Part shown: in pieces, positions 1 through 5,353 of the stretch | Position numbering within the stretch: the first letter of the stretch is position 1 | How the letters are laid out: the number at the start of each line of letters is the position of its first letter | NCBI RefSeq assembly: GCF_028618695.1 | Contig: NZ_JAQIVI010000301.1 | Span: 1-6,331, forward strand | Source: Natrinema soli | Lineage (GTDB): Archaea; Halobacteriota; Halobacteria; Halobacteriales; Natrialbaceae | Direction: 5' to 3' | DNA: 6,331 bases | Program-made: the position numbers and the translations under genes | The notes under the pieces: model-generated | The model's input: the letters and a program-made list of their open reading frames with translations, nothing else | What the model was told of the DNA's origin: nothing | Databases searched by the model: none

Positions 1-201
1 ACTCACGGCGAGATCAATGAGTGTCCTGTCGAAGTCGCGGTATTCGAGACTGCTCTCTACTGCCTGGGTCATGAAATACTTCCCGAGCTGGTAAATGAGC
101 GCGAATGCGACGACGAATAAGACGACAGTCGTGACCGCGCTGACAAGTGGCGGGATATACTGCTGCGGATCGATGGGTATTGCTTGTTGGAGTGGTAGCA
201 T
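1..201 (-). CDS. MscS-like mechanosensitive channel, N-terminal part (cut by window edge)
   Basis: Reading leftward from ATG at 201, the frame stays open for 67 codons to the window edge, so the C-terminal part is missing. The visible protein begins MLPLQQAIPI. It has a short polar N-terminus, one clear hydrophobic helix at about residues 18-39, then an amphipathic linker at about 40-62 with the sequence SSLEYRDFDRTLIDLAVS. A single early helix followed by a charged linker containing FDRTLIDL is the usual start of small haloarchaeal MscS-family proteins, in which two more helices and the beta domain follow. Such channels sit in the cell membrane and release solutes on hypo-osmotic shock. The pore helix and the beta domain are outside the window, so the family call is an inference. 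The start is supported by GGAG eight bases upstream. Another membrane protein with this topology remains possible. Confidence 0.6.
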   Translation of the reverse strand, partial: MLPLQQAIPIDPQQYIPPLVSAVTTVVLFVVAFALIYQLGKYFMTQAVESSLEYRDFDRTLIDLAVS

Positions 202-204
202 AGC

Positions 205-240
205 GGACTCTCCAAGAACAACGCAGGACTCATTTAAACA
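205..240 (-). promoter_or_regulatory. Promoter and Shine-Dalgarno of the MscS-like gene
   Basis: On the minus strand a TATA-like TTTAAAT lies at 232-238 and a Shine-Dalgarno-like GGAGAG at 208-213, with eight bases between GGAG and the ATG at 201. The TATA box is only about 34 bases from the start codon. Initiation about 25 bases downstream of it would give a very short leader, so either the message is nearly leaderless or the true TATA box lies a little further upstream. Confidence 0.45.
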
Positions 241-401
241 AATTTCTCTTCGACGTAACCGATAGGAAGTCACACTTCGGCATGCCCACAGTTGCGCCTC
301 GCACCTCTCCGCGCCAACAAACTACCCTGCAGGTCTCTCGCTTACTTGCCCCGCCCTCATCAAGGACAGGAGTCAGAATCTCTCGATAGTAGTGGAACGG
401 A

Positions 402-866
402 ATGTATCACCTGGTGGCAGTGATATTATCGGTGGACGAAATACCTTTTATAACCTCTAGGTTGGTCAAACTAATTGATACACATTCTCCGGGTGCTGGT
501 TCACTCTCAGTATACAGGTGTGGGGAAGATGACCCTTTTGAAGCAACTGCTCGCAGACTTCGAGGACGACATCAGGCAGTCTACGACGGCGAGCACAACG
601 TCACATCATACGAGTTGGTGTCGATTGTCTCCAACGGCGTCGGTGTCGGGAAATCCTCGAGCACGAAACTCACCGAGGAAAAGATCAGCGCCGCGGAGTT
701 CGACGACCCAGTCCTATTGGGCGTCGACGAGCTCGGGTTAAACGATCCGGACACGCTGCACATAATCCAGTTTATCAACGGCCTCGACGAGTTCGTCGAC
801 AGCCACGGGATGAGCCGCAATGCTGCAATCAACTTTCTCGTCCGAGAGAGTCTTTGGAATCGGTGA
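402..866 (+). pseudogene. Broken chimeric gene: P-loop ATPase-like piece and ribbon-helix-helix-like tail
   Basis: The conserved-looking protein runs in two frames. In the frame of position 475, about 511-570 reads QYTGVGKMTLLKQLLADFED, a decayed Walker A: the family pattern GxxxxGKT has Q for the first G and M for the T. Near 570 the sense moves to the frame of 402, which continues AVYDGEHNVTSYELVSIVSN. This order (P-loop, helix, short strand, HN.SYELVS) recalls the start of an AAA+ ATPase of the Orc1/Cdc6 kind, but that is a weak resemblance. The end of the 402 frame (about 762-866) reads LHIIQF, GLDEFVDSHG, MSRNAAINFLVRESL, a good strand-helix-helix pattern for a CopG/RHH DNA-binding domain. 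No Walker B or winged helix is visible. The GC-rich coding part begins abruptly near 505; the earlier part is AT-rich and probably not coding. I regard it as a dead remnant, perhaps two genes fused by deletion. Confidence 0.5.
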
Positions 867-939
867 TCGTGACGTATAGTAAGCGGAAGCCATGTCGCTT
901 CAAGGAGTGGTGGCTACCAACTATCTCATCCTATACATC

Positions 940-1000
940 ATTACATTCAAATATATAAGTCTATATATTAATAAATAATTATACTTATTATAGAAAATTA
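940..1000. repeat. AT-rich island with perfect 8-bp inverted repeat
   Basis: About 60 bases are almost all A/T, against GC-rich surroundings. They contain a perfect inverted repeat, AATATATA (950-957), loop AGTC, TATATATT (962-969). A second, weaker one follows: TAATAA near 969-974 with TTATTA near 985-990. Such islands can be promoters, DNA-unwinding elements of replication origins, or simply spacer. No clear haloarchaeal origin recognition box was found beside it; GAGGAAACCCC at about 1031-1041 is at best a half-match. Function is open. Confidence 0.5.
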
Positions 1001-1137
1001 GGGACGACATGGTTGATGCGGATCATCTAAGAGGAAACCCCACAGATGACGATTATTAAATTTCTACGCAACTGCAGTGAGTATCTGGACTAGCGACACA
1101 TATACTATGGTGCAGGGGTCGTCCCAGAGATCTGACC

Positions 1138-1339
1138 ATGGTGATGGTCAACCTAAAGGACGGCACGAGCAAGCGGTTCGATATCTATTAGCTACTTGGC
1201 AACGGCTTAATCCGCCATCGTCGTTCGGACCCTCCTGGAGCGTGACATCGGTCACTTCTACCGAGAGGTCACTGACCGAATCAAGCTGACCCATTCGACC
1301 GTCGCTCGAGACATTAAAAACCGCGGACAATACGAGTGA
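1138..1339 (+). pseudogene. Relic of a small DNA-binding protein (helix-turn-helix-like end)
   Basis: Two in-phase pieces suggest one damaged gene. From ATG 1138 the frame reads MVMVNLKDGTSKRFDIY and stops at 1189-1191. The next frame is open from 1211 to the TGA at 1337-1339 and reads IVVRTLLERDIGHFYREV, then TDRIKLTHSTVARDIKNRG. The last stretch has the spacing of a helix-turn-helix: helix TDRIKL, turn TH, recognition helix STVARDIKNR. Codon use in both pieces is GC-rich and haloarchaeal, which argues for former coding sequence. About 20 codons between them are scrambled by a stop and a frame change. I cannot name the family. A short perfect inverted repeat (GACCAT, loop GGTG, ATGGTC) sits at the start of the first piece. 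It could instead be two unrelated fragments. Confidence 0.35.
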
Positions 1340-1417
1340 CTGTAATAATTCTCTTCTTGCAACTCATATGTAAAATCCTGAATAGCTATTTAGTTCTTGA
1401 AGACGTCCACTGCCAGT

Positions 1418-1423
1418 GGAGGT
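1418..1423 (+). promoter_or_regulatory. Strong Shine-Dalgarno that fixes the start of the 50-aa gene
   Basis: GGAGGT ends six bases before ATG 1430, a perfect anti-16S match at ideal spacing. It decides the start: the same frame is open back to a TTG at 1397, but that codon has no such signal. Confidence 0.75.
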
Positions 1424-1429
1424 ACAACA

Positions 1430-1582
1430 ATGAGCACTAATCTGCCAAACCCCGAAGAAGTCGATATTGACGACCTACAGACCCTGATTGAGAACCTACC
1501 AGAGGAAAAACGCCAAAAGTTGATGTCACAGCTGGATCTGGGTGATGTCGGCGATCTCGGTGGCGGAGATATCGGTATTTAA
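1430..1582 (+). CDS. Small acidic hypothetical protein (50 aa)
   Basis: I do not recognise the family. The protein has three parts: a polar N-terminus (MSTNLPNPEEVD); a predicted amphipathic helical segment at about residues 13-37, containing DDLQTLIENLPEEKRQKLMS; and a glycine/aspartate tail DLGDVGDLGGGDIGI in which the unit D(V/L/I)G recurs. It has no cysteine, no signal peptide and no membrane segment, and it is strongly acidic, as expected of a soluble haloarchaeal protein. The perfect Shine-Dalgarno six bases before ATG and the clean frame argue that it is a real translated gene despite its size. It stands alone: decayed DNA lies upstream, and the IS630 element lies 190 bases downstream. 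No clear TATA box was found; AATAGCTATTTAG at 1381-1393 is a weak candidate. It might be a regulator, an adaptor, or the partner of a lost neighbour; nothing in the sequence decides. Confidence 0.65.
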   Translation: MSTNLPNPEEVDIDDLQTLIENLPEEKRQKLMSQLDLGDVGDLGGGDIGI

Positions 1583-1771
1583 TCAAGTTCGGTTCTGCTC
1601 ACCTACGTCGCTTTCTCATTCAGTGGTTTCATTATACGGGGAGTCCGGCGGTCAAGTCCCTCGCTGGGTGGAACGGGGCTAATGCTCGCTGTGCTACACC
1701 TCCTCCAGTTCGAGTATTCTCTCATTCCACTACACGGTCCGTGCCTCTATCCATTCGGCACTCGGGTCTGC
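1583..1771. other. Intergenic stretch, no gene seen
   Basis: This lies between the 50-aa gene and the IS630 element. No open frame with coding character, tRNA or repeat was recognised on either strand. It continues on the far side of the element at about 2849-2947, so the original intergenic region was about 290 bases long between two convergent genes. Confidence 0.5.
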
Positions 1772-1773
1772 TA

Positions 1774-1798
1774 TAGGGATTAGCAGAGATACTCATAG
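1774..1798. repeat. IS630 left terminal inverted repeat
   Basis: It matches the right end (2822-2846, reversed) at the outer seven bases TAGGGAT, at AG and AG just inside, and again at CATAG in positions 21-25; the middle (about 14-19) is mostly mismatched. The transposase stop codon (1780-1782) lies inside this repeat, so the gene runs almost to the end of the element. Confidence 0.8.
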
Positions 1799-2798
1799 AT
1801 TCGTGGTGAGTTGAGCGTTGGCAGAGCTGTCGAGAGGTACTCGTTGACCTCGTCGAGCGTTCGAAACAGCCGATTGGCTCGACCGTCTCTGAGTTGCCGC
1901 CAGCAGTTTTCGAGCGGATTCATTTCCGGCGAATGCGACGGCAGGTACTCTAGAAGCAGGCCGTCGGCGGCGGCCTGCTTCTTCAGTGTCTTTGCGATGA
2001 AGTAGCTCGCGTTATCCAGCACAATTGCAAGCTTCTCCCCAAACTCGTGCTGAACCGCTCGAAGGAAGTACTTCGCTACCTTTGCATTGAATCGGTCAGG
2101 CGTGAGAGCGACGAACCGCTCGCCATCGTCGGTGACTTCACCCAGCATGTTCATCTTCTCACGAACGCCCGAGACCGGCAGTCTCGGGCGTGAGTTCACC
2201 GGGAACCAGTCGGGCTTTTGCTCGGTCGCGACTTTCTGCGTATGTTGATCGATCGCGACGATCCGGTAGTCCTCAGCCTTCAGTGCCGGCCACTTTTTTT
2301 GAACTCCGCACGCCAGCGTTGCTGTTCTTTTGGGTCGGCCTCGTAGTGGATCGGCCGGGCTGTCTGGACCGACAGCCCGGCCTTCTTCATCACGCGATAC
2401 ATGTGCGCGAGGGAGTACTCAACGTCGAAGTGCTCAGCGATATATTCACGGACGAGTGGCGGTCTCCAGGATGGTGCGTCAACTCCCGCTTCCGACGGCG
2501 ACGCCGCGAGCGTCGCCGTCAGTTCATCCCACTGATCGTCGGTGAGGCGAGAAGGACTTCCGCCACGGGGGAGGTCGCCGAGCGCGACGCCTTCGCGCTC
2601 GGCGACGATGTCGAGCCAATCGTAGACAGTCTGCTCGTGCCAGCCGTATTTCTGTTGGATCTTAGCGGGTGAAAGGCCCGATTTGTATTCGATCGCCACA
2701 ATGAGGCGCTTGATCGCTTTCGGATCACGCTCCGTGCGCAGTTGCTCGCGCAACTGCTCCTCATCGACACCGATCAACTTTTTGCCGTACTTCGTCAT
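1780..2798 (-). CDS. IS630-family DDE transposase, two frames joined by a -1 shift
   Basis: The enzyme would cut and rejoin the ends of its own element at TA targets. ATG 2798 opens a frame of 172 codons. Residues about 42-64 (LSPAKIQQKYGWHEQTVYDW) form an N-terminal helix-turn-helix; a second DNA-binding part follows to about 150. At a run of seven A (2294-2300) the sense passes to the -1 frame. Reading one base twice gives FKKKWPALKAEDYRIVAID and continues without a stop to TAA 1780-1782. The joined product is 339 aa, the usual IS630 length. The catalytic triad is in the second frame: D184 (VAIDQH), D262 (IVLDNASYF) and E297 (NPLENCW), with 34 residues between the last two, the DD34E spacing of the family. 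The first frame alone ends at residue 172 and lacks all three. The shift may be programmed, made by transcript slippage, or a one-base loss. Confidence 0.85.
2294..2300 (-). other. A7 slippery run at the transposase frame change
   Basis: On the coding strand the zero frame is TTC AAA AAA AGT. A step back of one base on the A run gives TTC AAA AAA AAG TGG, which restores the downstream frame with lysine, the residue expected there. It is not a perfect X-XXY-YYZ heptamer, because C precedes the two AAA codons, so a single-tRNA slip or RNA-polymerase slippage is as likely as a tandem slip. The zero frame ends in TGA 12 bases after AGT begins. Confidence 0.65.
2353..2382. repeat. 12-bp perfect stem-loop inside the IS630 transposase gene
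   Basis: The arms GGCCGGGCTGTC (2353-2364) and GACAGCCCGGCC (2371-2382) enclose six bases. They code for AGLS..TARP, between the N-terminal DNA-binding part and the catalytic core. The stem is GC-rich and should be stable in RNA. It lies 52 bases before the A7 run in the direction of transcription, so it is not a classical downstream stimulator of frameshifting. The same arms occur in the second transposase at 5662-5690. Confidence 0.8.
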
Positions 2799-2821
2799 AT
2801 CAGCCTATACGCGCCCTGAAA

Positions 2822-2846
2822 CTATGAATTAGACTCCTGATCCCTA
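2822..2846. repeat. IS630 right terminal inverted repeat
   Basis: Partner of 1774-1798. It lies just upstream of the transposase start (2798), so the promoter must overlap or directly follow it. AATTCATAG within it is the only AT-rich candidate box. Confidence 0.8.
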
Positions 2847-2853
2847 TAGACAG

Positions 2854-2884
2854 GAGACAGAATAGAATCAATATTGACTGTCTC
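2854..2884. repeat. 7-bp inverted repeat beside the IS630 insertion
   Basis: GAGACAG (2854-2860) pairs with CTGTCTC (2878-2884) around 17 AT-rich bases that include CAATATTG. With TTAAAAA at 2906-2912 (read as T5 on the minus strand) it lies downstream of the channel gene and may take part in terminating it. That role is a guess. Confidence 0.3.
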
Positions 2885-2947
2885 TCCGACATTGATCCCA
2901 GTCAGTTAAAAATGGATTGTCAGGCCCTAACTACGAGATCAATCCCG

Positions 2948-4006
2948 TTAGTCGTCAGTTGGATTTGATGAATCGAAGTCATCCGTCGACCGAGTGTGTG
3001 ACTCCTCACCAAGCCCGGAAACACTCCGTCGTGCACTGGCCATCCAGTCTTCGATATTCTCCGCAACATAATCCTTGCTTCCCCAGCCAACGCCGATGGC
3101 AACCGCCAGTGCCAGCGCCACTCCGAGCGCGCCGAAGAACGCTACCACTGCCGCTGTGAAGAGTGTTGTCAACACGGTTGTGCTGAAGCCGATCGTATCC
3201 AGTGCGATCGTGATCGTAATATAGTAGACGAACAGTTTTACGCCGAGTCCAGCCAGTGTCGTCAGCCGGGTTGCATCAACATTGGCGACGATATCCTCGA
3301 GAGCATCTGCCACGAAGACGCCAATGACTAGTACGAGCAGACCACCGATTAGGGCTGGAACGAAGGCCGCAAAGTCGTTCAAAAGCTGTGAGAGGGCCGT
3401 GATACCAAGTGCATCTGCTGCAGTCAACAACGTGAAGAAGTAAACAGCGTACTCAACGAGTTTCCCAGTAGCGGTTCCGATGCCACCAACGGAGGTGGCT
3501 ACATCTTCTAATGGTGTCCCCCGAATATGGGTGCGAATCCCGAAGCCTCTGACGATTCCTGCGACGATGTCACCAAGTCGTTGACCAATAATGAAACCAA
3601 TAACGAGGATGATTGCGGCTGAGAAGATGACCGGGAGAAACGCACCAATCTCTGAAAGCGATTCCGAGAGAATTTCGATTCCGAGTACGTCAGCCGCAGC
3701 GAGTGCAGCGTAGAAATACACGATGTACGCGACGAGCGTGCCGATTGCGCTGGCGATACCACCGTCGGTATCAGTATCGCTTTCGAGCGGTGTGCCCCGA
3801 GTATGTTCTGAGAGGCCAATTCCCTCAAGGATTCGGGTAATAACTCCCCCAATAATTCGGCCGAGAATCCAGCCGATCAAGAGGATAATAACGGCACCGA
3901 AGATCGCGGGAATAAATGCGATAATGTTTGCGATGGTTTCCTCAAGGAAACCAGGAACCTGTGCTTGGAGTATGGTATGACCGCTAGGTACTGTTTGTGA
4001 GGACAT
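2948..4006 (-). CDS. Membrane protein of repeated conserved TM helices (mechanosensitive-channel-like, CmpX type)
   Basis: This 352-aa integral membrane protein has about seven hydrophobic helices (roughly residues 31-58, 86-108, 120-145, 182-203, 213-238, 251-275, 280-308) and a short acidic C-terminal tail. It is built from repeats: a helix with the pattern PA/PV.IF.A.IILVIG.I.G, then a loop HxRGTPLE (residues 68-75 HTRGTPLE and 160-167 HIRGTPLE), GG, then a helix (Y.VYF...TAADALGI). The third unit lacks the HxRGTPLE loop. The pattern matches proteins annotated as conserved TM-helix repeat or mechanosensitive-channel family. The last helix (FFGALGVALALAVAIGVGWG) resembles the glycine/alanine-rich MscS pore helix, and KDYVAENIEDW follows it, but the MscS beta domain is absent. 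It probably acts in the cell membrane in osmotic or envelope-stress response; transport activity is inferred. The start ATG 4006 has no Shine-Dalgarno. It is on the same strand as the MscS-like gene at the left edge but is not its operon mate. Confidence 0.8.
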   Translation of the reverse strand: MSSQTVPSGHTILQAQVPGFLEETIANIIAFIPAIFGAVIILLIGWILGRIIGGVITRILEGIGLSEHTRGTPLESDTDTDGGIASAIGTLVAYIVYFYAALAAADVLGIEILSESLSEIGAFLPVIFSAAIILVIGFIIGQRLGDIVAGIVRGFGIRTHIRGTPLEDVATSVGGIGTATGKLVEYAVYFFTLLTAADALGITALSQLLNDFAAFVPALIGGLLVLVIGVFVADALEDIVANVDATRLTTLAGLGVKLFVYYITITIALDTIGFSTTVLTTLFTAAVVAFFGALGVALALAVAIGVGWGSKDYVAENIEDWMASARRSVSGLGEESHTRSTDDFDSSNPTDD

Positions 4007-4060
4007 TGGTATTGTTTCTCGCCATATCCAGAGGCAATCACTGCCACTGGATGTACTTTC

Positions 4061-4069
4061 AATATTTAA
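4061..4069 (-). promoter_or_regulatory. TATA-like box of the TM-helix-repeat gene
   Basis: TTAAATATT on the minus strand lies about 55 bases before ATG 4006. Initiation some 25 bases downstream would give a leader of about 30 bases with no clear Shine-Dalgarno in it. Another AT-rich tract (4080-4190) lies further upstream. Confidence 0.4.
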
Positions 4070-4290
4070 CGTTGGGAAGGTAAATATATCGGTTCAGGTT
4101 GAAATAAATATGTATGAAATTTGTCTTTTATGGTGATAAGACGCCTGGAATAGCCCGAATTAGAAGATATCATTTTTATTATATGTTGGGGCAAACGATT
4201 CTACCGACGGAGCAGGCCAAGTTTCTCAGGGCTTGACCCCGGGGCGGTTCACGTGGCATGCGTAGAGGACGATACCAACACGCTCGAGCC
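4070..4290. other. Intergenic stretch, AT-rich then GC-rich, no gene seen
   Basis: 4080-4195 is AT-rich without an open frame of coding character. At about 4200 composition turns GC-rich (CCCCGGGGCGGTTCA near 4238-4252), as if two pieces of different origin had been joined. No tRNA, repeat array or IS end was recognised. Confidence 0.4.
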
Positions 4291-4425
4291 ATGGCTGTGT
4301 TCGATGCGAATCCAGCTGGCAATCAACATGATCTGGTGTTCACAAGCCACTACGTTCTTGTCGAGCTCGCGACTGTACTCCTCTATCAAAAGAACCACGG
4401 GCGTGCTGTGTCGACCTTTGGGTAA
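4291..4425 (+). pseudogene. Probable PIN-domain (VapC-like) relic
   Basis: ATG 4291 opens a 44-codon frame, MAVFDANPAGNQHDLV then FTSHYVLVELATVLLYQKNH, ending GRAVSTFG at TAA 4423-4425. The start MAVFDAN resembles the first strand of PIN nucleases, where the first catalytic Asp lies in a (V/F)xDxN setting. TSHYVLVELATVLL resembles the later PIN segment TSxYVLxExxTLL, which carries a conserved Glu. In an intact PIN protein of about 130-150 aa these motifs are about 40 residues apart; here they are nearly joined, and the C-terminal Asp residues are missing. That suggests an internal deletion and a lost 3' end. No antitoxin-like gene precedes it. The identification rests on these two short motifs only. 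Confidence 0.35.
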
Positions 4426-4604
4426 CACTCTCAGTAATATTTCGCGCAGCCCGAGAGACAGAATGCGGCCAGTTCAGGCCAGGTCGCTCGATTCTTGAAT
4501 GTGGGGAACATCACACACTTGATCGGCGCTCGATGAACTCTGTGCTGTGTCGAAACCACCAGACGTCTCTCCACCAACAACGTGCTTCACAAGAGTGTTG
4601 TCCG
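4426..4604. other. Stretch with no recognisable gene
   Basis: Several frames are open by chance but none has a recognisable motif. It may contain the scrambled 3' part of the PIN relic. It also holds the transcription end of the leftward peroxidase-related gene; no clear T-run terminator was seen. Confidence 0.35.
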
Positions 4605-5198
4605 TTATTCCTCCTTTCTAGTTTGGTCGCGTCCTAATTGGTAAAATTCGTCGTTCGGTCGCATGTCGGCAAGGTGTGCCATCCGGTTGGAGAGGTTGTA
4701 GAAGCTGACGACGTTGCCGATGTCCCAGACTGCCTTGCGACTGAACCCGTGATCTTCGAGGCGTTCGATGTCGTTTTCGGAGACTGCGGACGGGTCCTCG
4801 GTAAGTTTCACCGCGAAGTCCAGCATCGTGCGGTGGCGTTCGTTTATCTCCGCGGTGCGGTGGTTCGAGGCGATCTGTTCGGCCAGCCGCGGGGCCTCAG
4901 CGTAGATGCGCAACAGCGCCCCGTGGGCGACGATACAATACAAGCAGTCGTTGACACCACTGACCGCAACGATCAGGAGCTCTATTTCCTCGCGTTCGAG
5001 TTCGGTCTCCTCCAGCAGGGCATCGTGGTAGTCAACAAATGCCCGCGCCTGCTGTGGGCGGTAGCCCAGCGCGAGGAAGACGTTTGGGGTGAACCCCGCG
5101 CGTTCGGTCTCCGACTCGATCCGTTCCTGCAGGTCTTCGGGAAGGTCCTCGACGTCCGGGACAGGGAACCGCGTCATCGCTTCGATGTCATCGGCCAT
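4605..5198 (-). CDS. Peroxidase-related enzyme, AhpD / carboxymuconolactone decarboxylase family
   Basis: This 197-aa protein is full length for the peroxidase-related branch of the AhpD-like all-helical family. From ATG 5198 it begins MADDIEAMTRFPVPDVEDL. The redox motif is C85-L-Y-C88-I-V-A-H92, the CxxCxxxH active site of AhpD-type alkylhydroperoxidases, preceded by the typical helix EEIELLIVAVSGVNDC. The C-terminal part has VVSFYNLSNRMAHLADMRPN, a signature of this branch. The expected role is thiol-dependent reduction of peroxides in the cytoplasm; the physiological reductant and substrate are not known for this branch. A GTG two codons upstream (5204) is an alternative start, but ATG 5198 gives the usual N-terminus. 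There is no Shine-Dalgarno, so it may be leaderless. It is transcribed away from the decayed transposase at 5299 across about 100 bases and has no operon partner in the window. Confidence 0.85.
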   Translation of the reverse strand: MADDIEAMTRFPVPDVEDLPEDLQERIESETERAGFTPNVFLALGYRPQQARAFVDYHDALLEETELEREEIELLIVAVSGVNDCLYCIVAHGALLRIYAEAPRLAEQIASNHRTAEINERHRTMLDFAVKLTEDPSAVSENDIERLEDHGFSRKAVWDIGNVVSFYNLSNRMAHLADMRPNDEFYQLGRDQTRKEE

Positions 5199-5245
5199 GC
5201 CCACACCTATGCACCCCCCGTCTTAGTTGTTCGTGTCGCATATCT

Positions 5246-5264
5246 ACTGAGCAGCTGATTCAGT
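5246..5264. repeat. Inverted repeat between divergent genes
   Basis: ACTGA (5246-5250) and TCAGT (5260-5264) flank GCAGCTGAT, which holds the palindrome CAGCTG. It lies just upstream of the TATA-like box of the transposase relic and between it and the peroxidase-related gene. It could be an operator or part of the lost IS terminus; the evidence is weak. Confidence 0.25.
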
Positions 5265-5269
5265 GACGG

Positions 5270-5276
5270 TTTTTAA
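5270..5276 (+). promoter_or_regulatory. TATA-like box of the second transposase
   Basis: TTTTTAA lies about 25 bases before ATG 5299, the distance expected for a leaderless haloarchaeal message. It suggests that the original IS promoter survives although the gene is broken. Read on the other strand it is about 70 bases from the start of the peroxidase-related gene. Confidence 0.45.
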
Positions 5277-5330
5277 GGAATGAGGTCGTTGGGCCGGTAT
5301 GACCGCTAGCGAGAACGTATCTGCCGGAAA

Positions 5331-5353
5331 CCTCCGCCAGGTTTTGGCGGAGG
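5331..5353. repeat. 9-bp perfect stem-loop near the start of the second transposase
   Basis: CCTCCGCCA (5331-5339), loop GGTTT, TGGCGGAGG (5345-5353). It lies 32 bases into the coding sequence (codons for NLRQVLAEV). On a leaderless message it would fold very near the 5' end, where it could hinder initiation. The first IS630 copy has no counterpart. Confidence 0.6.

Larger units (their letters stand above)
1774..2846 (-). mobile_element. Complete IS630-family insertion sequence, 1073 bp
   Basis: The ends are defined by inverted repeats and a target duplication. The left end begins TAGGGATTAGCAG at 1774. The right end, read inward on the minus strand from 2846, begins TAGGGATCAGGAG. TA dinucleotides flank both ends (1772-1773 and 2847-2848), the target duplication typical of the IS630/Tc1/mariner superfamily. 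The size and the single transposase unit also fit. The element sits between the convergent 50-aa and channel genes and interrupts neither. Removing it restores GTCTGCTAGAC, a small palindrome around the target TA. The ends and duplication are intact, which suggests a fairly recent insertion. Confidence 0.85.

Noticed and set aside
1031..1041. GAGGAAACCCC as an origin recognition box
   Set aside because: Only the GGAAAC half resembles haloarchaeal ORBs; the G-run that should follow is replaced by C, and no second copy was found nearby.
1009..1059. 16-codon frame MVDADHLRGNPTDDDY downstream of the AT-rich island
   Set aside because: Too short, without a Shine-Dalgarno or any support beyond an ATG and a stop.
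1148..1330. Minus-strand 60-codon frame
   Set aside because: The opposite strand contains the HTH-like relic in coding-like codons; this frame shows no motif or start signal.
2190..2672. Long plus-strand open frame (160 codons) opposite the IS630 transposase
   Set aside because: Antisense open frame caused by GC-rich codon bias. The minus strand carries the recognisable HTH and the IS630 DNA-binding part; the plus-strand translation has no motif.
3508..3852. Second minus-strand frame inside the channel gene
   Set aside because: It overlaps the repeated-helix protein entirely in another frame and has a serine/arginine-rich, non-protein-like composition.
4638..5258. Plus-strand open frame (206 codons) covering the peroxidase-related gene
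   Set aside because: The minus-strand protein has the CxxCxxxH motif and full family length. The antisense frame is a common artefact in haloarchaeal genes.
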